From the NCBI GenBank assembly GCA_946480965.1, contig CAMLMI010000089.1:1-14715 (forward strand): DNA of 14,715 bases, written 5' to 3'. This stretch comes from an uncultured Verrucomicrobiales bacterium. GTDB taxonomy: Bacteria; Verrucomicrobiota; Verrucomicrobiae; Limisphaerales; CANJSG01. Position 1 is the stretch's first letter. Every line of letters begins with the position of its first letter. Under the pieces are notes generated by a model. The model did no database searches, was not told the origin of the DNA, and worked only from the letters and a program-made list of their open reading frames with translations. The position numbers and the translations under genes are program-made. Shown in pieces: positions 1-7,328 of the stretch.

Positions 1-179
1 GCGCCGTCGGCGGACTGGAGCGCGTTCAGGCAAGGCGTGGAGAGGGACTGATGGAGGAAGACCTGGGCATCGGCTTCGAGCAGCGCACGCGTTTCATCGC
101 CGAGCATCTCGGCGTTCCATTCGCGGCGCTGGGGCGATAGGTTCACGTCGCCCTCGGAACGCAGGCCATCGAGATTCAT
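1..179 (-). CDS. N-terminus of a PLP-dependent class-III-transaminase-fold enzyme, probably PbfA-type phosphonate ammonia-lyase (cut by left edge)
   Basis: Only the first 60 or so codons are inside the window. The readable N-terminus contains EGDVNLSPQRREW followed by FLHQSLSTPCLNALQS. I recognise this as the leader of a subgroup of 'aspartate aminotransferase family' proteins that includes (R)-1-hydroxy-2-aminoethylphosphonate ammonia-lyase (PbfA). That enzyme eliminates ammonia to give phosphonoacetaldehyde in the cytoplasm, using PLP. The catalytic lysine and PLP pocket lie outside the window, so the function is inferred from the N-terminal signature plus an aminophosphonate-type FAD oxidoreductase gene 6 kb away. 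Two starts are possible: ATG at 200, overlapping the preceding stop as ATGA, or ATG at 179, which I prefer because GGAGAAGAG lies just upstream. Alternative: another class-III aminotransferase. Confidence 0.6.
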   Translation of the reverse strand, partial: MNLDGLRSEGDVNLSPQRREWNAEMLGDETRALLEADAQVFLHQSLSTPCLNALQSADG

Positions 180-188
180 CTCTTCTCC
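180..188 (-). promoter_or_regulatory. Shine-Dalgarno sequence deciding the start of the left-edge gene
   Basis: On the minus strand GGAGAAGAG directly precedes the ATG at 179, with the GGAG core about 5 nt from the start. The in-frame ATG at 200 has no comparable motif, so initiation at 179 is favoured. Clear Shine-Dalgarno sequences are rare among the other genes of the window, which makes this one informative. Confidence 0.55.
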
Positions 189-196
189 GGAAGGGT

Positions 197-1054
197 TCAT
201 GGCTGGGTCTTCAGGAAGGTCGCCAACCCGGCCAGGTTGTCGGTGTTGATCAGGTCCACGCCGCCGTCGCGCAACGTCCGCCACATCGCGGGCTGATCCG
301 GAACCGCCCAGAAGCGGATGCGGCGGCCTTGGGCATGGGCGAGGTCGATCTCGCGGCGCGGCAACCACGTGGTGGAATCCAGCGGCTGGTTCTGGCTCTT
401 GGCCAGCGCGGCCCAGCTTTCACTGACCAACGGCACGAGGTGGACCGAGGGCGTATCTCCTTCGAGATCCGGGAAACGACCGTCGATGGCGCAGAAGCGC
501 TCGGCTTCGGCGGCCACCAGGGCCCTCGGACGATTGCCGCTGAGAATCACCGTGACCGGGCCTGTTTGGGTGTTGGTTGGGGTGAACTTGGTCAAGATGG
601 AGGAATAGCGCCGGAGGGTTTCGCGCAGCACGGCGTAGGTCGCGGCTCCGTCGCTCTTCAAATCGATCAGGAGGGTGAACTCGACGTCCGGCGCGGAAGC
701 GGCGAGCGGACGGCGGAGTTTCGGATCTTTCAGCCCGGGAAAGACAGGGCCGCCATTCGCGCGGCAGCGGGCCAGGAGCGGATCGAGATACAGCGCCTCC
801 AGCGTCCGTTCGGGGCGAACCTTCTCCAGGTCGTGGGCGACGAGGAGTTTTCCTTCCACGAGATGGATGTCGGCCTCGACGCTGCAAAAGCCCTGCTCCA
901 AGGCGTCCAGGAGCGGACGGGCGTGTTCGTAGTCGTTGTGGGCATGGGCGCGCGGCAAGGGCTCCGTGGCATCGGCCGCGAGCGCCGGGAGAAAGAAAGA
1001 CAGCAGTCCAAGGGCTAGCAGCCCCGCGATCCGCGGACACAGGATGGGCTTCAT
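197..1054 (-). CDS. Exported GDPD / PI-PLC-like TIM-barrel phosphodiesterase
   Basis: 285 residues from the ATG at 1054. I chose this start because it opens directly with a signal peptide (MKPILCPRIAGLLALGLLSF, A-L-A at 24-26); the ATG 25 codons upstream would put an unlikely extension before it. The mature protein starts with the H-A-H-N-D-Y motif (37-42), followed by V-E-A-D-I (59-63) and V-A-H-D (72-75). These match the His, Glu/Asp and His-Asp positions of the glycerophosphodiester phosphodiesterase/PLC-like barrel. L-I-D-L-K (129-133), F-W-A-V (248-251) and N-T-D-N (270-273) fit later strands of the barrel. Likely periplasmic or extracytoplasmic hydrolysis of a phosphodiester; substrate not determinable. 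The stop touches the PLP-enzyme start, so the two are probably cotranscribed. No Shine-Dalgarno motif is visible. Confidence 0.75.
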   Translation of the reverse strand: MKPILCPRIAGLLALGLLSFFLPALAADATEPLPRAHAHNDYEHARPLLDALEQGFCSVEADIHLVEGKLLVAHDLEKVRPERTLEALYLDPLLARCRANGGPVFPGLKDPKLRRPLAASAPDVEFTLLIDLKSDGAATYAVLRETLRRYSSILTKFTPTNTQTGPVTVILSGNRPRALVAAEAERFCAIDGRFPDLEGDTPSVHLVPLVSESWAALAKSQNQPLDSTTWLPRREIDLAHAQGRRIRFWAVPDQPAMWRTLRDGGVDLINTDNLAGLATFLKTQP

Positions 1055-1080
1055 GGACGGCACGATGGACAGTGGGAGCA

Positions 1081-1140
1081 GGAACAACAACCCGGCGGGC
1101 CGGCGTGTGACACACGGATTCACACACACCGACCCGCCGG
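1081..1140 (-). terminator. Likely intrinsic terminator after the LamG/Ig gene
   Basis: CCGGCGGG at 1092-1099 pairs with CCCGCCGG at 1133-1140, and an inner GTGTG/CACAC pairing extends the stem. Read on the minus strand the hairpin is followed by GTTGTTGTTCC, a modestly U-rich tail. It lies between the stop of the LamG gene (1184) and the start of the GDPD-like gene (1054). It therefore probably ends or attenuates the upstream surface-protein transcript and isolates the GDPD/PLP-enzyme pair. The imperfect T-tract keeps confidence moderate. Confidence 0.5.
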
Positions 1141-1183
1141 TGAATCACTTCCACTCAGAAGCGAAAACGGTCCCGGCGAAGGG

Positions 1184-4100
1184 TCACTTCGCCAAGCGAT
1201 AGAACGTCGCCGTTCCCGCGGCGGGCAAGGTGATGGTGCCGACACCGGTGGTGCCCGGCACGTCTTCCCAGACGATGGGGGTGGCCGCCAGGTTGGTGGT
1301 GCGCTGGAGCTTCACGCCGGTGGCGGCGGTCCAGTTGAGCGTCACGCTCGCCCCGGCCGGGACGATGGTGACGGAACCGATGGTCACGGTGGTGGCCGTG
1401 CTGAGATCGAGGCCCGCCTGGCCCTGGGCGTAGATGGAGGCGACTTCCTGCGGAGTCACCACGCGGCGCCAGATGCCGACGTCGTCGAGCAGGGCGTTGG
1501 TGATGCCGGAGGCGTAAGCGCCGGTGCCGTCCTGGCCGAGGTTCCAGGCGAGACCGGCCGGAGCATCGATGGAGGCGACGTTGTTGCCGATGGGGGTGAC
1601 GGCGGTGAGGACGCCGTCGATGTAGGTGCGGGCCGCGACGCCTCGGTCATAGGAAACCAGCATGTGGTGCCATTGGCCGTCCACGGAGTTGCCGCCGGGG
1701 TTGTAGTCCACGCGGGCGCCGCCGGTGCCGCTGCCCTGGCCTTCCTTGTAGTTCCAGCGGAGCGGGCCGGTGGTGAAGATGACGAAGCCCTGGTTGTTGC
1801 CGCTGCCCCAGTTCTTGTTGCCGATGAGGGCGGGGTCGCCGTTGTAGCCGCCGGTCGGCACCCGGACCCAGAAGGACACGGAGAAGTCGTTCGTGGAATC
1901 CATCATCAGATCCTCGGGCGAACCGAGGGTAGCGTAGCTGATTGAGGAGGCGTCGTCAAACGTGGTGAACTGCATGGCGCCGGATCCGACCTTGCCGCCG
2001 ACGAGGGCGGGTTCGCCCATGGGGGTGGCGTGGTTGTTCCGGCCGGAGGCGTCGTTGTAGGCCGTTTCGGCCGCGCCATCGAACTTGATGTGGACCACGA
2101 GGCCGTCGGAGATCGTGCCGGTGAAAACCTCCAGCGCGGCGACCACGCTGGTGACGCTGCCGGAGACGTTGGTCACGACCAACTGGTAGTTGCCCGCATT
2201 GCCCGCGGCGGCGGAGGGAATGTTCAGGGCCGCACCGGAACCCGCTTGGACGACGGTTCCGTCCTTGAGCCAGAGGTAGGTGAGCGGATCACGGCCGCGC
2301 GCGGCGGCGGGGATGATGGCGGCGTTGCCCGAGCTGACGATGGTCTTGGCCGGCTGCTGGGTGATCTGCGGGGCATCGATCACGTTCAACGAGGCCGCGG
2401 CGCTCGCGGTGGTGCCGTCCGAGTTGGACACGAGGACCGAGTAGGCGCCGACGTTGGACGGTTCCACAGCGGCGATGGTGTAGGTCGCGTTGGTCGCGTT
2501 CAGGATCGGCGCGCCGTTGAAGCGCCACTGGTAGGTGTAGGGCGGGTTGATCGTCGCGGCCACGGAGAAGGTCACGGGCTTGCCCGCGTCGATGGTCTGG
2601 GAGAGCGGCTGCTGGGTGATCACAGGAGTGTTGATGCTGTAGAGGCCGAAGTTGTCCACGCTCCAATACCAGCTCGCGGTGCCCGCCTGCATGAAGCGGA
2701 AGCGGACCGTCGCCTTACCGTCGGCCTGGGGGAGACGGATGATCTCGATGCGCTTCGACTCGAAGGAATCGTCGTCGATCCGGCCGCTGATGTGCTCGGG
2801 CTTGATGATGGAGACGGGGGCTCCGAGGAAATTGCTGAAGGCAAGGCCGTAGGCCTGGTCGCCGCGGGCAGTGCCGAGGGTCGCGCCCACGTCGATCACC
2901 CCGTTGGTGAGGATCACGTCGGGATTGTCGCTGCGGTTGTTCACCAGGTAGAGGGCGGGCAACCAGTTCGCGCCGCCGTCGATGGAGTATTCGAGGGCGT
3001 TGATGTTGTCCTGGTTCTGCTCATAGCCGCTGAAGAAGGCCACGAAGATGTTGCTCTTCCCGGTCAGGTTGAAGTCGGGGGAGAACAGCGCCTGCACTTG
3101 GGGGCCGCTGCGGACGTCGGACTCGGCGTAGAAGAGGTTGCCGGAAACGATGCTGTCCACCAGCGAGCCGTTCAGCACGATGGTGTTCTTGTTCAGGCGA
3201 CGCCCGCCGTGGACGGTCGAGAGGCGGTTGCTGCTGATGACGACCCAGTCGCGGTAGGAGTCGGAGCGGGGCTGGTCGAGGTCCAATCCCTCGATTTGGA
3301 CCTGGGTGTTGTTCGTCACGGACCAACCGGCGGGCAGCGCGCCTTCCTCGACGGCGTCGAACGTCTCCAGCACGAGCGGGGCGGGCAGGGTGACGGACTG
3401 GTAAGCGGCCACGGTGAAGCTCCAGGAATTCGTCCGGCGACCGGCGTTGGCGTCGGTCCAGGCGACGGAGACGGTGTGGACCGACTCGGGCGCAAGGATC
3501 GTCGGCACGGTGTAGGCGAGATCGAAACCGTCGGCCACCGTCGTCACGGTGGCGGGCACGGACACGCCGTCGAGGAGCATGCCGACCGTTCCGGCGGTGA
3601 TGGTGGTGTCTCCGCGCTTGAGGGAGGCGGTGATCTCCGGCAGGGGCACCACCCCGGTGGCGTTCACGCTCGGTGAACGGGAGGAGAAGTAGGCGGGCAC
3701 GGGCGGGATCGCCTGCGGAATCCCGGCGGCGGAGGGACCGCCCAAGGCGAGGATCTGGCCGACATTCAGCGCATTGGCGCGGAACTGGATGCTGTTCACG
3801 TAGCCGGCCTGCGACTCGAAATTGTCGTCGGCAAAAAGCTCGGCTTGTCCCCCGGCGAACAGAGCCCAACGAGCGTCGAGCGCAACGCCGGTTTCTTCGC
3901 CCACCAGTTCACCGTCGATGAACTTCTGGATCTTGCCGTTCCCCACGACAAAGGCGACGCGGTGCCAGGTGTTGTCGAGCAACGCGCCGCTGAAGCTGGT
4001 TCCGCCGATGCCGTTGTTGGATCCGATGAAGAGATCCGCGTTCGGGTCGAACAGCGTGTTGGCGTTTAACACCGCGCGCAGCTTTCCCTGCGAAGCCGTC

Positions 4101-4456
4101 GGGAAGAGCACGTCCAGGATGAGAGTGTATTCGTTCACCTGTTCGCCGCCGCCGTTGCCCGTGGCCGGCGCGTTGAAGAGATAGCCGATGCTCGCGGTGG
4201 AATCGGCCGGGAAACCCATGACGTTGGCCACGGCCCCACCGATCATCGGCAGGCCGAGCGCCGTGGTGGTGCCGAACTGCGATCCGGTCTGGGTAGCTCC
4301 ACCGTCGCCGTCCTTGTAGGTGAGCGCGTCGCCGACGGTGGCGGTGAGGTTTCCGTTGTTGAAGTCCCACTGGCCGGTGACTTGGGCCTGAGCACCGGAG
4401 ATTCCGGCGAACAGTCCACAAGCCGCCACCAAGCGGACAAGGCAGGTGTGTTTCAT
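1184..4456 (-). CDS. Large secreted LamG / immunoglobulin-repeat protein
   Basis: 1090 residues from the ATG at 4456, chosen because a signal peptide begins there (MKHTCLVRLVAACGLFAGIS, cleavage near GAQA/Q at 24-25). Domain order, by eye: N-terminal LamG-like jelly roll (26-240, with W-H-R-V-A-F at 164-169 and F-I-D-G at 179-182); Ig-like unit (255-355); MAM-like beta-rich region (360-608, with W-S-V-D-N-F near 598-603); two Ig domains each opening I-T-Q-Q-P (611-693 and 696-778, with Y-Q-W and G-A-Y-S-V-L-V-S-N cores); a second LamG domain (782-1010, with W-H-H-M-L-V and Y-I-D-G-V-L); and a C-terminal module (1019-1090) ending A-T-F-Y-R-L-A-K. Expected to be extracellular or surface-bound and to bind glycans or proteins; no catalytic domain seen. 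No PEP-CTERM or LPXTG sorting signal. Lies 61 bp downstream of the small lipoprotein gene and probably shares its transcript. Confidence 0.85.
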   Translation of the reverse strand: MKHTCLVRLVAACGLFAGISGAQAQVTGQWDFNNGNLTATVGDALTYKDGDGGATQTGSQFGTTTALGLPMIGGAVANVMGFPADSTASIGYLFNAPATGNGGGEQVNEYTLILDVLFPTASQGKLRAVLNANTLFDPNADLFIGSNNGIGGTSFSGALLDNTWHRVAFVVGNGKIQKFIDGELVGEETGVALDARWALFAGGQAELFADDNFESQAGYVNSIQFRANALNVGQILALGGPSAAGIPQAIPPVPAYFSSRSPSVNATGVVPLPEITASLKRGDTTITAGTVGMLLDGVSVPATVTTVADGFDLAYTVPTILAPESVHTVSVAWTDANAGRRTNSWSFTVAAYQSVTLPAPLVLETFDAVEEGALPAGWSVTNNTQVQIEGLDLDQPRSDSYRDWVVISSNRLSTVHGGRRLNKNTIVLNGSLVDSIVSGNLFYAESDVRSGPQVQALFSPDFNLTGKSNIFVAFFSGYEQNQDNINALEYSIDGGANWLPALYLVNNRSDNPDVILTNGVIDVGATLGTARGDQAYGLAFSNFLGAPVSIIKPEHISGRIDDDSFESKRIEIIRLPQADGKATVRFRFMQAGTASWYWSVDNFGLYSINTPVITQQPLSQTIDAGKPVTFSVAATINPPYTYQWRFNGAPILNATNATYTIAAVEPSNVGAYSVLVSNSDGTTASAAASLNVIDAPQITQQPAKTIVSSGNAAIIPAAARGRDPLTYLWLKDGTVVQAGSGAALNIPSAAAGNAGNYQLVVTNVSGSVTSVVAALEVFTGTISDGLVVHIKFDGAAETAYNDASGRNNHATPMGEPALVGGKVGSGAMQFTTFDDASSISYATLGSPEDLMMDSTNDFSVSFWVRVPTGGYNGDPALIGNKNWGSGNNQGFVIFTTGPLRWNYKEGQGSGTGGARVDYNPGGNSVDGQWHHMLVSYDRGVAARTYIDGVLTAVTPIGNNVASIDAPAGLAWNLGQDGTGAYASGITNALLDDVGIWRRVVTPQEVASIYAQGQAGLDLSTATTVTIGSVTIVPAGASVTLNWTAATGVKLQRTTNLAATPIVWEDVPGTTGVGTITLPAAGTATFYRLAK

Positions 4457-4517
4457 GTGTGGTTGGGGGTGGTTTGGAAGCGGACGGGAAGGAGGGATCG
4501 ACGGAACGAAGACGGCG

Positions 4518-4883
4518 CTATTTGGACGACCGGTATCGCTGCATCGCGTCCTGGGACCGGCTGTCTCCGGCACCCGCGTCCTTCTGCATCTTCTGGAGCA
4601 TGGCGACAGCTGCCTGGCCGGCCTGCTTTTGCTGTTCGGGCATCAGGCCCGGGGCGCTCTGGAGGCGGGTGAAGGCGTCGTGCGCCGCCACGGCGTCGCC
4701 GCTGTTCATCGCGGCCAGCGCACGGTCCAGGATCTGCCGGATCTCGGGCGGTGCGCCCTTGAAGGCATCCGCGATTCCGGCGGAGTCCGCCGTGACCTCG
4801 ACCGGCTGCGGCGCCTTTTCTCCGCAGCCCGTTGCGAACAACAAACCACCAGCGGCCAAGGCCGCGCACAAGTTCAGCTTCAT
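4518..4883 (-). CDS. Small helical lipoprotein next to the pseudopilin
   Basis: 121 residues. The N-terminus MKLNLCAALAAGGLLFATGC gives a lipobox-like F-A-T-G-C with the acylated cysteine at 20, so an outer- or inner-membrane-anchored lipoprotein is expected. The remainder (roughly 35-105) is helical and Ala/Gln-rich and contains E-I-R-Q-I-L-D-R-A-L-A-A-M-N-S-G-D-A-V-A-A-H, reminiscent of a single TPR-like hairpin; the tail is charged. I do not recognise a named family. It starts 6 bp after the pseudopilin stop, so the two are almost certainly cotranscribed, and the large LamG gene follows. A helper role in presenting or assembling the secreted protein is inference from position only. Confidence 0.7.
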   Translation of the reverse strand: MKLNLCAALAAGGLLFATGCGEKAPQPVEVTADSAGIADAFKGAPPEIRQILDRALAAMNSGDAVAAHDAFTRLQSAPGLMPEQQKQAGQAAVAMLQKMQKDAGAGDSRSQDAMQRYRSSK

Positions 4884-4889
4884 GGGAGA

Positions 4890-5750
4890 TCAGGGATAGG
4901 CGGGAAGGCCGGTTTCGCCCGCATACCAGCGGTAGTCAACGCCGGTCTTAGTGTAGGGAATCGCGGTGACGTGGCCGTCGGCCCAGATCGTGTTGCAGAC
5001 CCGGTTCCGATTGTGCGACCACCATCCGTTCTCAAGCTTCACGCCCGGATAAAGGCTTGCGTAGCCCTGCTTCCATTGCAGCAGACATTCCGTCTGCCCG
5101 GGAAACCGGCCCAGCATGTCGCCGCCGCCGTTGTTCTCCATCCGCTGCTCGGTCGCGTCCTGGGCGAACACCGTTTCAGCGGGGATCGGATAGGTGGACA
5201 GCTTCTTTTTCCCGCTCTTCGACGGCGAATACCACGTGGTCAGAAACGTGTTGATCCCGATGCTGGAGTTCAACCACCAGTCCGGTTGGTAACGCCTGTC
5301 TTCGTCGCGCCAATCATCGACGACCTTGGCTGAAGGACAGCGCCATATGCGGATGACCCCGGTCTTCTCGTATCCGCCACTGGAGCTGTTGACCACTTTG
5401 TCTCCCTTGAACCCAACATAAGGCACGTAGGCGATGGCCCAGTAGGCAAACTCGTGCGTCGGGTCCAGCAAGGTGGTGGACATAGGATTCGGCGTCCATT
5501 GGCCATCATTGGGGATCGAGCCGTTGATGTTGTGGAACTCGTCCCGGTTGTCGTCGGCATAGAGCACGGCAGCCACGCCAATCTGCTTCAGATTGCTCAT
5601 GCAGACCGCCTGATGCCCGCGCTGTTTCGCTCCGGCCAGGGCCGGCAGCAGCATTCCGGCGAGGATCGCGATGATGGCGATGACGACGAGGAGTTCGATC
5701 AGGGTGAAACCTCGGGAAAAGGAACGCGAACGGGATGGTGTGAAGTTCAT
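4890..5750 (-). CDS. Type II secretion pseudopilin-like protein (prepilin N-methylation motif, H-X-DG C-terminus)
   Basis: 286 residues from the ATG at 5750; the ATG 10 codons upstream is less likely because the short basic leader is complete without it. The leader [14 protein letters not shown] is followed by [16 protein letters not shown]. Cleavage is expected at G14/F15 by prepilin peptidase, with the Glu at +5 (E19). The hydrophobic helix runs to about 37, then the typical [18 protein letters not shown] segment. The C-terminus has W-A-D-G-H-V (256-261) as in 'prepilin-type processing-associated H-X9-DG' proteins, but here the spacing is H246-X11-DG258. These proteins are abundant in Verrucomicrobiota and Planctomycetota; whether they form pseudopili is unclear. 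First gene of a three-gene minus-strand cluster, read from the 5751-6096 spacer. Confidence 0.88.
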   Translation of the reverse strand: MNFTPSRSRSFSRGFTLIELLVVIAIIAILAGMLLPALAGAKQRGHQAVCMSNLKQIGVAAVLYADDNRDEFHNINGSIPNDGQWTPNPMSTTLLDPTHEFAYWAIAYVPYVGFKGDKVVNSSSGGYEKTGVIRIWRCPSAKVVDDWRDEDRRYQPDWWLNSSIGINTFLTTWYSPSKSGKKKLSTYPIPAETVFAQDATEQRMENNGGGDMLGRFPGQTECLLQWKQGYASLYPGVKLENGWWSHNRNRVCNTIWADGHVTAIPYTKTGVDYRWYAGETGLPAYP

Positions 5751-6096
5751 AATGCTGCTTCGGCCTACGGCGCACTGCACGACTATGAAACTAGCGTCCT
5801 GGGAAGCAGGACCTCTCCGCCCTACATGCTACATCACGCAGGGACGCGGGTGGAAAGTCCACCCCCCAAGTTGGGGAGGCTCCCGGGGAACGGCCGCAGG
5901 CTCCCACCGGGACGAAGGCCAAGGTCATGTTTTCGATGGCCGACAAGCTGGGCACGGACGGTTACAAACATCGGACGTGACGGTGACGACTGCGTGAGCG
6001 TCCGGAAACGGAGCCGACACCCATCGCGCACCAAAGCGTCGCACTTGTCCCATCGACAAATCGCCGCCGTGGCCACCAGACTTGGATGCCAATTTC
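5751..6096. promoter_or_regulatory. 346-bp divergent intergenic region with hairpins and a 21-bp-spaced direct repeat
   Basis: Separates the minus-strand pseudopilin gene from the plus-strand FAD oxidoreductase gene, so it must carry both promoters. Visible structure: GTCCTG/CAGGAC (5796-5801 and 5807-5812, 5-nt loop); GGGTGGA/TCCACCC (5848-5854 and 5858-5864, 3-nt loop); CCCC-AAGTT-GGGG (5864-5876); and AGGCTCCC repeated directly at 5877 and 5898, 21 bp apart (two helical turns). I find no clean -35/-10 pair and no match to a riboswitch I know. No ORF here looks genuine. Confidence 0.5.
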
Positions 6097-7233
6097 ATGT
6101 CCTCCCCATCCTCGGCCCTCGTCGTCGGAGCCGGCATCGTCGGCTTGGCCAACGCCCTCGCGCTCGCCCGTCGCGGCCACACCGTCACCGTCTTGGAACG
6201 TCATCCGCGCGCGCAAGGCGCGTCGATCCGCAACTTCGGCATGGTCTGGCCCATAGGCCAACCCGCCGGACCGTTGCACGACCAGGCCCGCCGCAGCCGT
6301 GCGATCTGGGAGACCTTGGCGCAAGAAGCCGGGCTGTTCTTCGATCCCTGCGGCTCGCTCCACCTCGCGCATCGGCCGGACGAACTGGCCGTGCTGGAGG
6401 AGTTCGCCGCCTTCGCCGCTGCCCGTGGAATCGACGCCGCGTTGCTCTCGCCGGAAGAAACGTTGCGCCGTTCTCCCGCCGCCCGGCCCGACGGGTTGCT
6501 CGGCGCGTTGTGGAGTCCGACCGAATCCTGCGTGTGTCCGCCCGCCGTGGTCGCCGCGTTGCCCGGCCATCTGCGTTCGCGCCACGGCGTAGAGTTCCGG
6601 TTCGACTGTCCGGTGCGCGCGGTCGAACCGGGGCGAGTGATCTTGGGCGACGGTTCCGCATGGGCGGCGGAGCAGATCGTGGTCTGCACCGGGGAAGATT
6701 TCCGGCTTTTGTTGCCCGAGGCCTTTGCCAACTCCGGCATCCGCCGCTGCAAGCTGCAGATGCTCAAGACCGCGCCGCAACCCGACGGTTGGCGTCTCGG
6801 CCCGATGATCGCCAGCGGGCTGACGCTGCGGCACTACGCCATCTTCCAGGATTGCCGGACTCTCGCGGCCTTGAAGGAGCGGATCGCCCGCGAAACCCCG
6901 GAGTTGGACCGGTTCGGCGTCCATGTCATGGCCTCGCAGCATCCCGATGGCGGCCTGGTGTTGGGCGACTCCCACGAATACGACGACGCCATCACGCCCT
7001 TCGACCGCGCGGAGATCGACGATCTGATCCTTCGTGAGTTGCGGAAGATCGTCCGGCTTCCTTGCTGGGACATCGCCGCGCGTTGGCACGGCGTCTATGC
7101 GAAGCACCCGTCCAGGACCGAGTGGATCGCGGAACCCTTGCCCGGCGTCACGGTGATGAACGCCCTAGGCGGTGCGGGCATGACGCGATCCTTCGCCGTG
7201 GCTGAAGACCATTGGGCGGCGAAGCTGGGTTGA
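6097..7233 (+). CDS. FAD-dependent oxidoreductase of the phosphonate-associated DAO type (TIGR03364-like)
   Basis: 378 residues from the ATG at 6097; an in-frame TTG at 6082 is possible but the Rossmann strand begins right after the ATG. V-V-G-A-G-I-V-G-L-A (9-18) is the dinucleotide-binding GxGxxG, with the acidic end of the second strand in V-L-E-R. S-I-R-N-F-G-M-V-W-P-I-G-Q follows and is the signature I associate with the TIGR03364 clade of glycine-oxidase-like enzymes. Near the C-terminus, H-G-V-Y-A-K-H-P and A-L-G-G-A-G-M-T complete the FAD/substrate site. Members are known from aminophosphonate catabolism, where they oxidise 2-aminoethylphosphonate or its N-methyl or hydroxy derivatives; cytoplasmic. 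Context supports this because a probable PbfA-type enzyme starts at the left edge. Exact substrate is inference. No Shine-Dalgarno motif. Confidence 0.8.
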   Translation: MSSPSSALVVGAGIVGLANALALARRGHTVTVLERHPRAQGASIRNFGMVWPIGQPAGPLHDQARRSRAIWETLAQEAGLFFDPCGSLHLAHRPDELAVLEEFAAFAAARGIDAALLSPEETLRRSPAARPDGLLGALWSPTESCVCPPAVVAALPGHLRSRHGVEFRFDCPVRAVEPGRVILGDGSAWAAEQIVVCTGEDFRLLLPEAFANSGIRRCKLQMLKTAPQPDGWRLGPMIASGLTLRHYAIFQDCRTLAALKERIARETPELDRFGVHVMASQHPDGGLVLGDSHEYDDAITPFDRAEIDDLILRELRKIVRLPCWDIAARWHGVYAKHPSRTEWIAEPLPGVTVMNALGGAGMTRSFAVAEDHWAAKLG

Positions 7234-7253
7234 TCGCCGACCGTAAGCCGATG

Positions 7254-7292
7254 AAACGAAAAAGGCCGCCGATCCTTCTCGGATCGACGGCC
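7254..7292 (-). terminator. Strong intrinsic terminator after the PEP-CTERM gene
   Basis: Stem arms at 7264-7275 and 7281-7292 pair over 12 positions with one mismatch (GGCCG-c-CGATCC against GGATCG-a-CGGCC), with a 5-nt TTCTC loop. Read on the minus strand the hairpin is followed by TTTTTCGTTT, a classical U-tract. It sits in the convergent gap between the FAD oxidoreductase stop (7233) and the PEP-CTERM stop (7329). On the plus strand no U-tract follows, so it acts primarily for the minus-strand operon. Confidence 0.85.
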
Positions 7293-7328
7293 TCGGGCGA
7301 TGTCGGTAACGAAGCTCGCCGGAAGGAC

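Noticed and set aside
2030..3676. 548-codon plus-strand open frame rich in Gly/Val/Asp/His
   Set aside because: It lies entirely antisense to the LamG giant, has biased composition and no domain; it is a high-GC shadow frame.
1184..4456. R-G-D tripeptides in the LamG giant as integrin-type adhesion motifs
   Set aside because: Two R-G-D occurrences in over 1000 residues are expected by chance, and there is no evidence of an animal host.
4461..4477. G-rich tract GGTTGGGGGTGGTTTGG as a G-quadruplex
   Set aside because: Only two-tetrad potential and on the non-transcript strand; too weak to call.
5840..5925. Possible RNase P RNA or cobalamin riboswitch (a GGAAAGTCC string and several hairpins)
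   Set aside because: Only a short fragment resembles the RNase P core, and none of the other conserved blocks nor a B12-box is present.
5962..7107. 381-codon minus-strand frame opposite the FAD oxidoreductase
   Set aside because: The plus strand encodes a full dinucleotide-binding and DAO-type protein; the antisense frame has no domain.
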